Assembly: GCF_030814475.1 (NCBI RefSeq)
Contig: NZ_JAUSVF010000003.1
Location: forward strand, 372,001-436,000
Source of the DNA: Pararhizobium capsulatum DSM 1112
GTDB taxonomy: Bacteria; Pseudomonadota; Alphaproteobacteria; Rhizobiales; Rhizobiaceae
DNA length: 64,000 bases
Reading direction: 5' to 3'
Below, one piece after another: positions 1-9,328 of the stretch. Under the pieces are notes generated by a model that was given only the letters and a program-made list of their open reading frames with translations, had not been told where the DNA came from and made no database searches. The translations under genes and the position numbers were made by a program. The first letter of the stretch is position 1, and every line of letters starts with the position of its first letter.

Positions 1-2
1 AA

Positions 3-467
3 CGCACCTACTCATCCATCGCGGATATCGACGATGCAGAATGGGATGAAACGTTCCGGACCAACATCTACGCCCCATTCTATCTGTCCAAAGCTGCGAT
101 CCCACACATGAAGCCTGGCAGTTCAATAATTAACACCACGTCGATCCAATCCCGCCAGCCATCGTCTCACCTGCTTGCCTATGCATCGACGAAAGGAGCC
201 ATATCCAACTTTACGGCGGGGCTTGCCGAAATGGTGGCGGACAAGGGAATCCGCGTTAATGCCGTAGCGCCCGGACCCATCTGGACCCCGTTAATCCCTT
301 CCACGATGCCTTCAGACAAGACCGAATCCTTTGGAAAGCAGACGTTGATCGGACGTGCCGGCCAGCCGGCAGAACTAGCAGGTGCATATGTTCTCCTGGC
401 CTCAAACGAAGGTAGCTACATCACCGGAGCGGTAATTCCCGTCACTGGCGGTGAGATCATGATTTAG
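3..467 (+). CDS. SDR-family oxidoreductase, C-terminal part (partial at window edge)
   Basis: The frame is open from position 3 and enters from outside the window, so only about the last 154 residues are visible. They contain the classical short-chain dehydrogenase active site (YASTKGAISNF, Tyr and Lys three residues apart), the following RVNAVAPGPIWTPL segment that closes the cofactor site, and the typical end SYITGAVIPVTGG. Members are cytosolic NAD(P)-dependent alcohol/sugar dehydrogenases, and the sequence style is that of glucose-1-dehydrogenase/general-stress SDRs. The substrate cannot be told. The ATG at 108 is internal and should not be used as a start. Confidence 0.9.
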   Translation, partial: RTYSSIADIDDAEWDETFRTNIYAPFYLSKAAIPHMKPGSSIINTTSIQSRQPSSHLLAYASTKGAISNFTAGLAEMVADKGIRVNAVAPGPIWTPLIPSTMPSDKTESFGKQTLIGRAGQPAELAGAYVLLASNEGSYITGAVIPVTGGEIMI

Positions 468-604
468 CAGGTTGCGGAAATAGCGCTAATTTTTCTACCG
501 ATCCTCGCTAGACGGTTCGAAGACGAGCGGGGATGAGGCTTTTTCAGCGGCCTTTTCGGCCATTTTGTCGTCATCCGCCGTGTCTCGGCGGATTGCGGGC
601 GCGA

Positions 605-1753
605 TTATGCCGTCGTCAGCAGCTTTGGCAGCCTCACCAGATTATAAGCCGTCGCTGTCAGGGTGAACATCCAACCGACGCGATCCTTTCCGCGATGGCG
701 GGTCTTGCGCATTCCGCCGCTGGTCTTGGCCCAGCCGAATACCTCTTCGATGCGTTTTCGGATGCGCTGACTGACAGCGTAGCCGGGGTGATGGGTGGTA
801 CGACCATCGATGGCTGAGCGTCGGTTCGCCGTGTTCTGAGCAACGTGTGGCGTCACCTTGATATCCCGCAAGGCGGCAACGAAGTCTGCCGTATCGTAGG
901 CTTTGTCTGCAGCCAATGTGATGCGATGACGACCATCCATGCGGCCCACCATATCCAGTGCAGCCTCGCGCTCTGCGGTTCCTGTCGCATGGGTCAGCGT
1001 GGCGTCGACAACCAGCCCGTTGCGGTTTTCCAGGGTGACGTGGCCCATGTGGCAAAGCTTGGCCGCCTGCCCACGGGCCTTCTTGTAAAGCCTGGCATCC
1101 GGGTCGGTGGTCGACGCGTGAGTTGCGTTGCTGCGCTTCTCGCCGTGGAAATCCCGCTCAGGGTTGCGTGCCGTAGCCTTTGCGGGCTTGTTCGCGTCAG
1201 CGCCGGAGCCGTTGTTGTCATCACCGTCACCATCAGTCTCGTCCTTGGGCTTGAAGCTCTTCATGCTGGCCCAGGCTTCGATCAAGGTGCCGTCCACCGA
1301 GAAGTGCTCGTCTGACAAGAGAGCCTTAACTCGCGGCTGGCTCAGCAATGCGGCCAGGAACTTGGCGGCGATGTCGCCAGCCAGGAGTCGCTCACGGTTC
1401 TTGGTGAACACGGTGACGTCCCAGATCGGCGCGTCCATCGACAAGCCGACGAACCATCGGAACAACAGATTGTAGTCCATCTGCTCCATGAGCTGGCGCT
1501 CCGAGCGGATCGTGTAGAAAGCCTGCAACAACAGGGCGCGCAGAAGCTTCTCCGGCGGGATCGACGGGCGGCCGATCGCTGAATACATCGCCTCGAAATC
1601 AGGCGACAGAACTTCCAGTGCCTCGTCGACAATCGCGCGGATTGCCCGCAGCGGATGGCTTGTCGGAACGCGTGCTTCGCAGCTCACATAAGAAAACAGA
1701 CCCGCCGTCTGGATATCACTGCCCCGCATGTCCTGCTCCTGCCGGCCAATCAC
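605..1753 (-). CDS. IS5-family transposase
   Basis: A 382-residue DDE transposase of the IS5 type. The N-terminal part (ASCEARV-PTSHPLRAIRAIVDEAL, then RPSIPPEKLLRALLLQAFYTIRSERQLMEQ) is the DUF772-like domain. The catalytic acidic residues are visible in FSVDGTLIEAWAS, in LAADKAYDTADF and in RIRKRIEEVFGWAK. The stretch rich in Asp, Gly and Asn near residues 170-185 is a usual linker. The frame is intact and the length is normal, so it may be active. I could not define convincing terminal inverted repeats: flanking sequence near 530-560 and 1790-1815 is only loosely alike. It separates the SDR from the DUF2147 gene. Confidence 0.9.
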   Translation of the reverse strand: MIGRQEQDMRGSDIQTAGLFSYVSCEARVPTSHPLRAIRAIVDEALEVLSPDFEAMYSAIGRPSIPPEKLLRALLLQAFYTIRSERQLMEQMDYNLLFRWFVGLSMDAPIWDVTVFTKNRERLLAGDIAAKFLAALLSQPRVKALLSDEHFSVDGTLIEAWASMKSFKPKDETDGDGDDNNGSGADANKPAKATARNPERDFHGEKRSNATHASTTDPDARLYKKARGQAAKLCHMGHVTLENRNGLVVDATLTHATGTAEREAALDMVGRMDGRHRITLAADKAYDTADFVAALRDIKVTPHVAQNTANRRSAIDGRTTHHPGYAVSQRIRKRIEEVFGWAKTSGGMRKTRHRGKDRVGWMFTLTATAYNLVRLPKLLTTA

Positions 1754-2151
1754 TCGGGCAGGGAATCACGCCAGTCCGCTCGCAGCAAGCGCCTTTTTCC
1801 GCATCCTGTTAAACGAACGGCGGCTTATGGATTTTGGTGCCCTATCCACTTAGCGTCTGGAACGAAGGCGCGTTGCGGACCGCTGCTCAAGCCAAGATCG
1901 TCGATAAGTTTTGGCGTCGTCTTCGGACCATCTGTTCTTGGAGTGCCAATGAGAAAGCTGCAATGCGCCCGACTGGGCGACGATCGATGAATAGAGTCCT
2001 CTTCCTATGTGTTTCCTGTCCAAGGTGATCAATGCTCACCCTCCGGCTGAAATCTTCTTCGGCTTTGCGCCGAGACAGACCTATCCGTCCACGGCGGACC
2101 TTGCCTTACCGCGTGGTGGTTACATATCTGACCGAGAACGAGGAATTTTCG

Positions 2152-2496
2152 ATGTCGCCCAGGATCATGATCGCAAGTGTGTTCGTCCTCATTTCGAGCG
2201 CGGCGATAGGCGCCGATCCAGTTGTCGGTACTTGGAAAACACAGACTGGTGAGATATCGGTCATCGATCGTTGCGGCTCGCAATACTGTATCGTCGCAAA
2301 ATCAGGACAATATGCGGGCCAAAAGTTGGGGTTATTTCAGGCGGATGGAGACTCGTACAAGGGTCGGATTACTGACCCTCGAAACAAAGCGACCTACAGC
2401 GGCAAACTGACAGTGTCAGGCGACAACTTGAAACTTCAAGGCTGTGCGACGAACGTCCTTTGCAAAACGCAGACCTGGACCCGCGCTAGCCAATAA
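2152..2496 (+). CDS. Secreted DUF2147 family protein
   Basis: A 114-residue protein. The ATG at 2152 is preferred over the upstream ATG at 2032 because it follows a purine-rich site (GAGGAATTTTCG) and opens directly with a signal peptide (MSPRIMIASVFVLISSAAIGA). The mature part matches DUF2147: DPVVGTWKTQTGEISVIDRCG at the start, a GLFQADG turn, and the end LCKTQTWTRASQ. The family is small, periplasmic and of unknown function, common in alphaproteobacteria. The two Cys pairs (CGSQYC and CATNVLC) are consistent with disulfides in the periplasm. Confidence 0.8.
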   Translation: MSPRIMIASVFVLISSAAIGADPVVGTWKTQTGEISVIDRCGSQYCIVAKSGQYAGQKLGLFQADGDSYKGRITDPRNKATYSGKLTVSGDNLKLQGCATNVLCKTQTWTRASQ

Positions 2497-2686
2497 TCGC
2501 TCCACGCCGAGCCGTGCTCCTGGCCCCGCAGCGAGGCATCAAGACAGTCTTCATTTCAATTTATCAAGACCACCGATTTTTGAATTGTTGTGACCCGTCA
2601 CGAAACTAAATCTCCCTTTGAATCGTTATAAATACGGCTTGGACCGGCTCGGCGAAGGCTTTCGCACTCGAAATTGAGAGTTTTCC

Positions 2687-3739
2687 ATGCCCGAAACTGT
2701 TAAGCTGATTTCCATCGGAACAGCTGTTCCTCCTCACATCATCGATCAGCATGATGCCGCCGTCGCTTCACATACGGCTTTTGCGTCTCGCTTCAGCGAT
2801 TTCGATCGTCTCTCGAAAGTATTCGAGAGCGCAGGCATCAAACGCCGCTACGGGGTTCGGCCGATAGAATGGTATCTGAAAACGTCCGGTTGGCAGGACA
2901 GAAACGCGGCCTACATCGAAGGTGCCAGCGAGCTGTTCGTTGACGCGGCCGGCAAGGCCTTAGAGGCAGCAGGGCTGTCGGCTTCGCAGGTCGATGTTGT
3001 CGTCACCGTCTCATCAACCGGCATTGCCACACCCAGCCTCGATGCACGGGTAAGCAGGAGGCTCGGTTTCCGTGATGACATACTGCGGGTGCCGGTATTC
3101 GGATTGGGCTGCGCTGGTGGGGTATCCGGTTTTGCGATCGCAGCGAAGCTGGCGTCTTCAAGGCCGGGCTGCATCGTCCTGCTGGTTGCCGTCGAGACCT
3201 GCACGCTCGCTTTTCGTATGGATAAGTTGACCAAGGCAAATATCGTGGCGACCGCTCTTTTCGGTGATGGCGCCGCAGCATGTGTCATCAGCGCCATCAG
3301 CGACGGTATCGCCGAGGTCGAGATGAGTGGGCAGCACACCTGGCCTGACACGCTCGACATCATGGGTTGGAGTGTGGACCCTGAGGGCCTGGGCGTCGTC
3401 TTCGACCGCGCCATACCGCCCTTCGCCGAGACCCATATCAAGCCGACCATCAAAGCCATTCTTGCTCGATTTGGCCTACTGCTGACGGATATTGATCGCT
3501 TCGCCTGCCATCCAGGGGGCGCTAAAGTAATTGATGCCCTGGAATCGGCGCTTGATCTGGGCCAGGGAACGCTCAATCATGAACGCGAGGTCCTCTCTGA
3601 CTACGGCAACATGTCCGCCCCCACGGCCCTCTTTGTCCTAGACCGCTTGATTACCGCCGGTTTGCCCGCTCGGACACTGATGACAGCTATGGGCCCGGGG
3701 TTCACGGCAAGCTGCGTCTCATTGAAGGCGGCCGCATGA
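2687..3739 (+). CDS. Type III polyketide synthase (chalcone/stilbene synthase family)
   Basis: A 350-residue homodimeric-type condensing enzyme that would extend an acyl-CoA starter with malonyl-CoA. The catalytic triad is visible: Cys142 in FGLGCAGGVSG, His275 in FACHPGG and Asn308 in DYGNMSAPT. The C-terminal GPG loop is present as MGPGFTASC. Length is normal for the family. Bacterial relatives make alkylresorcinols, alkylpyrones or similar phenolic lipids. The stop overlaps the next start (ATGA at 3736-3739), so the pair is translationally coupled to a methyltransferase/exporter fusion. The product is not predictable from sequence alone. Confidence 0.93.
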   Translation: MPETVKLISIGTAVPPHIIDQHDAAVASHTAFASRFSDFDRLSKVFESAGIKRRYGVRPIEWYLKTSGWQDRNAAYIEGASELFVDAAGKALEAAGLSASQVDVVVTVSSTGIATPSLDARVSRRLGFRDDILRVPVFGLGCAGGVSGFAIAAKLASSRPGCIVLLVAVETCTLAFRMDKLTKANIVATALFGDGAAACVISAISDGIAEVEMSGQHTWPDTLDIMGWSVDPEGLGVVFDRAIPPFAETHIKPTIKAILARFGLLLTDIDRFACHPGGAKVIDALESALDLGQGTLNHEREVLSDYGNMSAPTALFVLDRLITAGLPARTLMTAMGPGFTASCVSLKAAA

Positions 3740-5772
3740 TCTTCTCCATCCTTCTGCTGGCAGCGGTCACGTTTGAGCGCCTCGGTGAATTATGGGTAGC
3801 GAGGCGCAATACACGTCAGCTGTTGGCAAAAGGCGCCAGGGAGGTAGCAGGAGACCACTACCCGCTGATTGTCCTCCTCCACGGACTTTGGCTTGGCGGA
3901 TTGTGGATGCTTGCGTGGAATGCGCCCGTATCCTTGGTCTGGTTGGGCATTTTTGGCGGTTTGCAGCTCTTTCGATTTTGGACACTTGCAACGCTCGGAC
4001 GCCGATGGACCACGCGTATCATCATCGTACCGGGAGAACAGCTCCGAGCCGCGGGACCATATCGCTTCCTGCGACACCCAAACTACGTCGTTGTAATTGG
4101 CGAAATTGCAGTCTTGCCTCTGTGTTTCGGCATGCCGCTTTACGCAATGTTATTTTCGATCGCGAACGCAATCATTCTGACCATTCGCATCAAGGCGGAA
4201 AATATCGCTCTCGCAGGGTCTCGCCGTGCCAATGCGATCGACACCGATCCCATCCAAGCTCGCCCGCACCTAGTTTGGACGGGGTTCATCGCCATGTGCC
4301 TGGGCATGTTTATGGCCATCCTCGACGTGCAGGTCGTAGCGACTTCATTGCCGACCATCCAGTCTGCGCTCGACATTGATCCGGATCAGATGAGTTGGAT
4401 CCAGACGGCCTATCTCATTGCGGAGGTCATCGCGATCCCGTTGACCGGCTTCCTGACCCGGGTCCTGACCATGCGTTGGTTGTTCGTAGTTTCGCTGGTG
4501 GTCTTCGTGATTGCCTCGGCAGGATGTGCGGCGAGCGGCAGCTTTGGTCAACTCGTCGGCTGGCGCGTTCTGCAGGGCTTTGCGGGCGGTACGCTCATCC
4601 CGTCTGTCTTCTCCGCGGTGTTTCTTTTGTTCCCGGAAAACAAACAGGCACTCGCGACGACTATTGCAGGCGTCTTGGCCGTGTTGGCACCCACCGTGGG
4701 GCCAATTGTTGGAGGCTGGCTGACCGAGACCTATTCCTGGCACTGGCTTTTCCTGATCAACGTCATCCCCGGCATTCTCGCTGCTGGGGTGGCCGCAAGA
4801 TCACTTCCCCGCCAGCCTATATCTCTCTCCAGACTGAGAGGCATCGATGTCGCGGGACTGGCAGCAATGTCTATTTCCCTTGTTTGCCTGGAGATTGGGC
4901 TGAAGGAAGCGCCGACGAGCGGATGGCTTTCAACCATCAGCGGCGGACTGTTTGTCGTCGCTGCAGTTTCCGCTGCTTTTTTTATATGGAGGTCGCTCCG
5001 CATTGCCTCTCCCCTGGTAGACCTGCGGAATTTTCGGGACCGAAATTTTTTGGTTGGTTCCACACTGAGCTTTGTGCTTGGCATCGGCCTATTTGGATCC
5101 GTGTATCTGATGCCTGTCTTTCTTGCCTTCGTCCGAGGACACAATGCTCTGGATATTGGCATGACGATGCTGGTGACCGGAATCGCGCAGCTCTGCACTG
5201 CCCCGATCGCTGTTGCTCTAGAAAAACGAATGGATCCGCGGTTGCTTTCCGCTGCAGGCTTCACACTCTTTGCAGTTGGAATAGGCATGAGCGCATGGCA
5301 AGATCCGGAAACAGACTTTGATGCGATGTTCTGGCCCCAGATTATCCGGGGAATTTCCATCATGTTTTGCCTCTTACCGCCAACCCGGCTGGCACTCGGC
5401 AATCTCTCGGCGGATCGTGTCCCCGATGCCAGTGGTCTCTTCAACCTTATGCGGAACCTTGGCGGTGCGCTCGGTATCGCGCTGATCGACACTATCATCT
5501 ACACCCGATCAGAACCGCTCGGTCAGAAGCTCTGGAGCGGTCTTCAGCAAGGAAATCTCGACATTGCAAAATTCATCGGAGTACCGACTGCGATGGTGGT
5601 GGGCCGCAGCGGGTCTTTCGACGAACAGGCGACAGCGACGCTCGACCCACTTGTTCAAACGGCCGCGACGGTCCAGGCGCTCAACGAAGCCTGGTTAATC
5701 GTCGCGGTGATAACCGTTCTAGCTGTGCTGTGCTTACCTTTTGCGAATATCGTCCCAAAGGTGGGTTCGTAG
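3736..5772 (+). CDS. Isoprenylcysteine methyltransferase-like domain fused to DHA2-type MFS exporter
   Basis: One uninterrupted 678-residue frame with two membrane modules. Residues 1 to about 165 resemble the ICMT-like methyltransferases often encoded beside bacterial type III polyketide synthases: hydrophobic helices, then GPYRFLRHPNYVVVIGE and the C-terminal RIKAENIAL. From about residue 176 a major-facilitator exporter begins (FIAMCLGMFMAILDVQVVAT, then WRVLQGFAGGTLIP and VGPIVGGWLTE, the motif C region), continuing to the end; this is the DHA2 (EmrB-like) pattern. Inferred job: O-methylate the polyketide-derived phenol or pyrone and export it. The two functions are normally separate polypeptides. 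A sequencing frameshift joining two genes is possible, but the linker is clean. Confidence 0.85.
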   Translation: MIFSILLLAAVTFERLGELWVARRNTRQLLAKGAREVAGDHYPLIVLLHGLWLGGLWMLAWNAPVSLVWLGIFGGLQLFRFWTLATLGRRWTTRIIIVPGEQLRAAGPYRFLRHPNYVVVIGEIAVLPLCFGMPLYAMLFSIANAIILTIRIKAENIALAGSRRANAIDTDPIQARPHLVWTGFIAMCLGMFMAILDVQVVATSLPTIQSALDIDPDQMSWIQTAYLIAEVIAIPLTGFLTRVLTMRWLFVVSLVVFVIASAGCAASGSFGQLVGWRVLQGFAGGTLIPSVFSAVFLLFPENKQALATTIAGVLAVLAPTVGPIVGGWLTETYSWHWLFLINVIPGILAAGVAARSLPRQPISLSRLRGIDVAGLAAMSISLVCLEIGLKEAPTSGWLSTISGGLFVVAAVSAAFFIWRSLRIASPLVDLRNFRDRNFLVGSTLSFVLGIGLFGSVYLMPVFLAFVRGHNALDIGMTMLVTGIAQLCTAPIAVALEKRMDPRLLSAAGFTLFAVGIGMSAWQDPETDFDAMFWPQIIRGISIMFCLLPPTRLALGNLSADRVPDASGLFNLMRNLGGALGIALIDTIIYTRSEPLGQKLWSGLQQGNLDIAKFIGVPTAMVVGRSGSFDEQATATLDPLVQTAATVQALNEAWLIVAVITVLAVLCLPFANIVPKVGS

Positions 5773-5856
5773 GTGCGGCGATTCTCGCGGTGCTTCGCGG
5801 CTTTCTGACAAACTCTATTCCCTGAGACATGATGTCCTCCATTGTTGCAGCGAGGA

Positions 5857-6220
5857 TCAGATTCGACGGCTGGCGACCGCGCCTAACGCGGCGGAGCCGA
5901 AAAGAAGCACCGCAGCCAGAAGGAAGGCGCTCCACCATCCCGCCATATCGAAGAGAATGCCCCCTGCGAAAGCTCCGCCCGCGATGCTCAACTGGATCAG
6001 GGCCACCTGGAGACCACCCGCCGCTTCGAGTTCGCCGGGCACCAGCCTTGCCATCCAGGTGTTCCATGCGACCGGTACGGGGGTCGAAAAGAAGCCCCAC
6101 AAAACGAGAAGAACTGCCGTGGCCCAAGGAGAGGCTCCGAGCGCGATGAGAAGCATCGCGATCAAGGCGACCACGCCGGGCATGCCGACAAGCGCCATAG
6201 CGACAACGAAGCCGCTGAAA
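5857..6220 (-). pseudogene. C-terminal fragment of an MFS (AraJ-like) transporter
   Basis: On the minus strand the frame ending at 5857 encodes about 120 residues of transmembrane sequence (FSGFVVAMALVGMPG, then WGFFSTPVPVAWNTWMARL and ALIQLSIAGGAFAGG, FDMAGWWSAF). This is typical of the last four or five helices of sugar-efflux MFS proteins. The N-terminal two thirds are missing: near 6215-6225 the sequence changes to an integrase fragment on the other strand. It is a remnant, convergent with the exporter fusion. Confidence 0.75.
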
Positions 6221-6700
6221 CAACGCCAGATTTGGGCGATCCGCTTCTTCCTTGATAGGGAGGGACGCATGAGAGATCGTGCGTTGTTTGATCTCGCAAT
6301 CGACAGCAAGCTTCGTGGTTGCGATCTTGTGAAAATGAAAATCGGGACACTCGTAGCGGGAACGCAAATTCGAACTCGAGCCATTGTCATCCAGCAGAAA
6401 ACCGGGCGTCCGGTTCAGTTCGAAATCACTGCGGAAGTGAGGGCAAGCTTGCTTGCCTGGCTTGAACGGCGAGGTGGGACAATCGACGATTACGCTTTTC
6501 CAAGCCGCGTCGACCGCACGGATCATCTGAGTACTCGCCAGTATGCCCAATTGGTAGATGAATGGGTGACCGCAATCGGGCTCCGATGCGAAGATTATGG
6601 CACGCACTCGCTTCGCCGCACCAACGCCGCGATAATCTACAAAGCAACAGGCAATCTCGCGCGATCCAGATGCTGTTGGGGCACACCAAGATCGAAAATA
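6215..6700 (+). pseudogene. Tyrosine recombinase (phage-type integrase) fragment, frameshifted
   Basis: The plus-strand reading around QIWAIRFFLDREGR, RALFDLAIDSKLRGCDLVKM, then YGTHSLRRTNAAIIYKATGN is the catalytic half of a tyrosine recombinase; the His-x-x-Arg box is visible as HSLRRT. After TGN one base has been lost: the expected LRAIQMLLGHTKIENT is readable in the next frame, including the second His box (LLGHTKIE). The C-terminus with the catalytic Tyr is absent, cut at about 6700 where a repeated sequence begins. The N-terminal arm is also missing. Non-functional. Confidence 0.75.
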
Positions 6701-6737
6701 CGGCGACCTGACCACTGTCTGGCGATCTTGCAACTTC
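6701..6737. repeat. Left part of ~220-bp repeat, copy A (split by IS21 element)
   Basis: CGGCGACCTGACCACTGTCT and the next 17 bases up to the IS21 element recur at 11989-12025. The remainder of this copy continues on the other side of the IS at 9329-9515, so the insertion split one repeat unit. Confidence 0.85.
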
Positions 6738-6862
6738 TGTCAACGGCGGAGCAAAAGCAGGCCAGTGCGGCGGAGTAAAACCAGGCCAGCGGCAGGGCTG
6801 TGTTGCCGACATGGAAATGGCCCCGATCGGGGCCATTTCCATGTCGGCGGCGGTGATTTCGA

Positions 6863-7729
6863 TCAGGGTGTGAGGATTTCGCCGGTATCGGGGTCGACGG
6901 TTTGGGTGGCCTGGTTTTGCTCCGCCCCTGATGACGGATTGCGGCGGCGGGCGGCGGACTGTTTCAGCCGGTAGCTGTCACCATTCATGGTTAGGATGCT
7001 GACGTGGTGGGTCAGCCTGTCGAGCAACGCACCGGTCAGCCGCTCGGACCCTAGCACCGACGTCCAGTCCTCAAACGGCAGATTGGACGTGACGATCGTC
7101 GAGCCGCGTTCGTAGCGTTGCGAGAAGGTCTCGAACAACAGCTCCGCTCCGGTCGATGACAAGGGGACATAGCCGAGTTCATCGATGATCAGCAGTTTTA
7201 CCGAAGCCAGATCGCGCTGCAGCTTGAGAAGCCGCCGCTCGTCACGCGCCTCCAGGAGCTGACTGACCAACGAGGCTGCAGTGGTGAACGTGACGGTGAA
7301 GCCTTTCTGGCAGGCGGCGAGGCCCAGAGCGAGCGCGACATGGGTCTTGCCGGTGCCACTGTTGCCGAGAGCGATGATGTTGTCGCGCCGCAGGATGTAT
7401 TCGCAACGGGCAAGCTCCAGGACAAGCATCTTGTTCAAGCCGGGTATGGCCGTGAAGTCGAAGGTGTCGAAGCTTTTGACCGCCGGGAAGCGAGCCGCGC
7501 GAATGCGCCGTTCGACTGTCCGGCGTTCCCGGTCGATCAGTTCCAATTCAATCAGGCGCAACAGATAGCGGGGATGGTCGACGCCGCTCTCGGCGCATTC
7601 CCGTGCTACCTTCTCATACTCGCGCAACACCGTCGGCAGTTTTAATTGCTTGAGATGGTGGGACAGAAGGATTTGCGGGGTTCCACCCGTTGTGCCTGAT
7701 GGCATCGTGTCGCTTGCTGTGCGGGTCAT
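6863..7729 (-). CDS. istB: IS21 helper ATPase IstB (copy 1)
   Basis: A 288-residue AAA+ ATPase of the DnaC/IstB type. The Walker A motif is GNSGTGKTH (just before VALALGLAACQ) and Walker B is LLIIDELGYVPL; the N-terminal LLSHHLKQLKLPTVL segment is the IstB family signature. It regulates target choice by IstA. The start at 7729 overlaps the istA stop (ATGA, 7726-7729). The coding sequence is identical, as far as I read it, to the copy at 61674-62558. Confidence 0.93.
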   Translation of the reverse strand: MTRTASDTMPSGTTGGTPQILLSHHLKQLKLPTVLREYEKVARECAESGVDHPRYLLRLIELELIDRERRTVERRIRAARFPAVKSFDTFDFTAIPGLNKMLVLELARCEYILRRDNIIALGNSGTGKTHVALALGLAACQKGFTVTFTTAASLVSQLLEARDERRLLKLQRDLASVKLLIIDELGYVPLSSTGAELLFETFSQRYERGSTIVTSNLPFEDWTSVLGSERLTGALLDRLTHHVSILTMNGDSYRLKQSAARRRNPSSGAEQNQATQTVDPDTGEILTP

Positions 7730-9214
7730 GCTGCCAACACCGAATAGTCTGCCGCCAAGGTAATCTTCACATCCATCTTCGGCAGATGCGGATAGGCAGC
7801 AAGATCAAGTCGGGCTGGACGACGTTCGATACGTGCCAGTGCAATCAGTTTGACCGCATCGAAGCCGGCTGCGCCCAGATGGATCGCTTCGGTCACAGCA
7901 AAGGTGACGACGTCCTTTGGCATTGCCTCCAGAAGCCGCAGCACCTGGATGAACTCACGCTTACCCCGATTGCCCATTCGCGCTTCCAGCAAATGGCGCA
8001 GATGCTGGAACACCTCCGGCAGGTCCCACCCCTGCAAGGCGGCTGCCTGGTCGCGCGCATTGGGCTTCATCTCGATCAGCGCCAGATAATGCAGCGGATT
8101 GGAGACGAATACGCCTTCGCCATAGGACCGTGGGTGGCGTGCGATCTCCTGGCCTCTACACAGGATGACGACCTCCTCGACAAAGCCCTTCACCACAATA
8201 TCCTGGAAGCCGTAGGCGGTCGGCACTGAATAGTCGTTGGTGCGATAGCGCACCAACGACATTGATGAGACACGACCGGCACGCTTCTCGCAGGGTTCAA
8301 GCGGCACGGCCGGGAGGCGGCGCAGTGCCGCGGTATCGGCCACCAGACGTTCACCAATGGTCTCGGTGTGCCGACCGGCGCATTCACTCTGGCGGCCCCG
8401 ACAACGGTCTTCGAGCATTGCGTTCAACGCCTCGAAGCTTGCCACCTGCGGGATCGGCACCATGAAGTTGGCACGCGAGAACTTCACCAGCCCCTCGACC
8501 TTGCCCTTGTCGTTGCCCTTGGCCGGTCGCCCGAACCGGTCCCGGAACAGGTAGTGACTGACGAGTTCGGTGAAGGCACGGGTTCGATCGCGTTTGCCGT
8601 CGCCGCAGATTTTGGCCACCGCGATCTTGAGGTTGTCGTAGAGGATCGAAAGCGGCACGCCGCCAAAGAATGCAAAGGCCGAGACATGCCCATCGAGGAA
8701 TGCCTCCGTCGTCTCGCGCGGATAGGCCTTCACGAAACACGCATCCGACTGCGGGATATCCATGCAGAAGAAATGTATCTTCTGGCGCACACCGCCGATG
8801 ATGGCGATCGCCTCGCCAAAGTCGACCTGTGCATGTCCCGGCGGATGCGATAGCGGCACGAACGTCTCTCGACCCTTGGATCGGCAAATCCTGACGTAGT
8901 CCTTCACCACCGTGTAGCCACCGCCAAAGCCATGTTCGTCACGCAACCGTTCGAATATCCGCTTGGCACTGTGTCGTTGCTTCACCGGCCCGGCCTGATC
9001 CGACTGCAAAATCTCATCGATGACTGGAAGCAAACATTCCAAGCTTTGGCTTGCCTACAGGCTTCGTGCGCGTATAGCCCGGTGGAAGCGAGAATCGGCA
9101 CATCTTCGAAACCGTCTCACGGCTTAAACCGAAGACCCGAGAGGCCTCGCGGCGGCTGTGACCCTCAACGAAAACAAACCGGCGAACGGCGGCGTAACTC
9201 TCCACGACAAACAT
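7726..9214 (-). pseudogene. istA: IS21 transposase IstA, split by a frameshift
   Basis: Two overlapping minus-strand frames together give a full IstA. The first (9214 down to about 9035) carries the helix-turn-helix (AAVRRFVFVEGHSRREASR, VFGLSRETV). The second carries the integrase catalytic core (PPGHAQVDFGEA, ILYDNLKIAV and NDKGKVEGLVKF) and the C-terminal domain (YRTNDYSVPTAYG). The frames meet where KPKLG is followed by one extra G: dropping it gives a smooth KPKLECLLPVIDEI reading. The element is therefore probably unable to transpose by itself, unless ribosomes shift there. Confidence 0.85.
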
Positions 9215-9328
9215 CCCCGGCCGCCCTCAAAAAGAGGACAGCCTACCACTGGCTGGATTTTACTCCGCCCCGCCAGGCAATATGCCGGCGTTCACTGGTA
9301 GACTTTGTCACCGCCCTGCCCAAACTTC

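Larger units (their letters stand above)
6738..9322 (-). mobile_element. IS21-family insertion sequence, complete ends, with istA frameshift
   Basis: A 2,585-bp element carrying istA and istB on the minus strand. Ends were placed from three concordant signs. It begins with TG and ends with CA. The last six bases before it, AACTTC (6732-6737), are repeated right after it (9323-9328) as a target duplication. The two tips align as imperfect inverted repeats (GGCGG then AAAG then CCAGTG spacing on both). Inside the left end the unit CGGCGGAGTAAAACCAGGCC is tandemly doubled, the multiple terminal binding sites usual for IS21. A shortened copy lies at 61549-62539 in the same orientation. Confidence 0.88.

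Noticed and set aside
605..1475. Plus-strand frames of 94-156 residues opposite the IS5 transposase
   Set aside because: Shadows of the transposase gene, without start signals or recognisable domains.
530..1820. Terminal inverted repeats for the IS5-type element
   Set aside because: GAGGCTTTTTCAGCGG near 536 and GCGCCTTTTTCCGC near 1790 look alike but in direct orientation; no consistent inverted pair or target duplication could be established.
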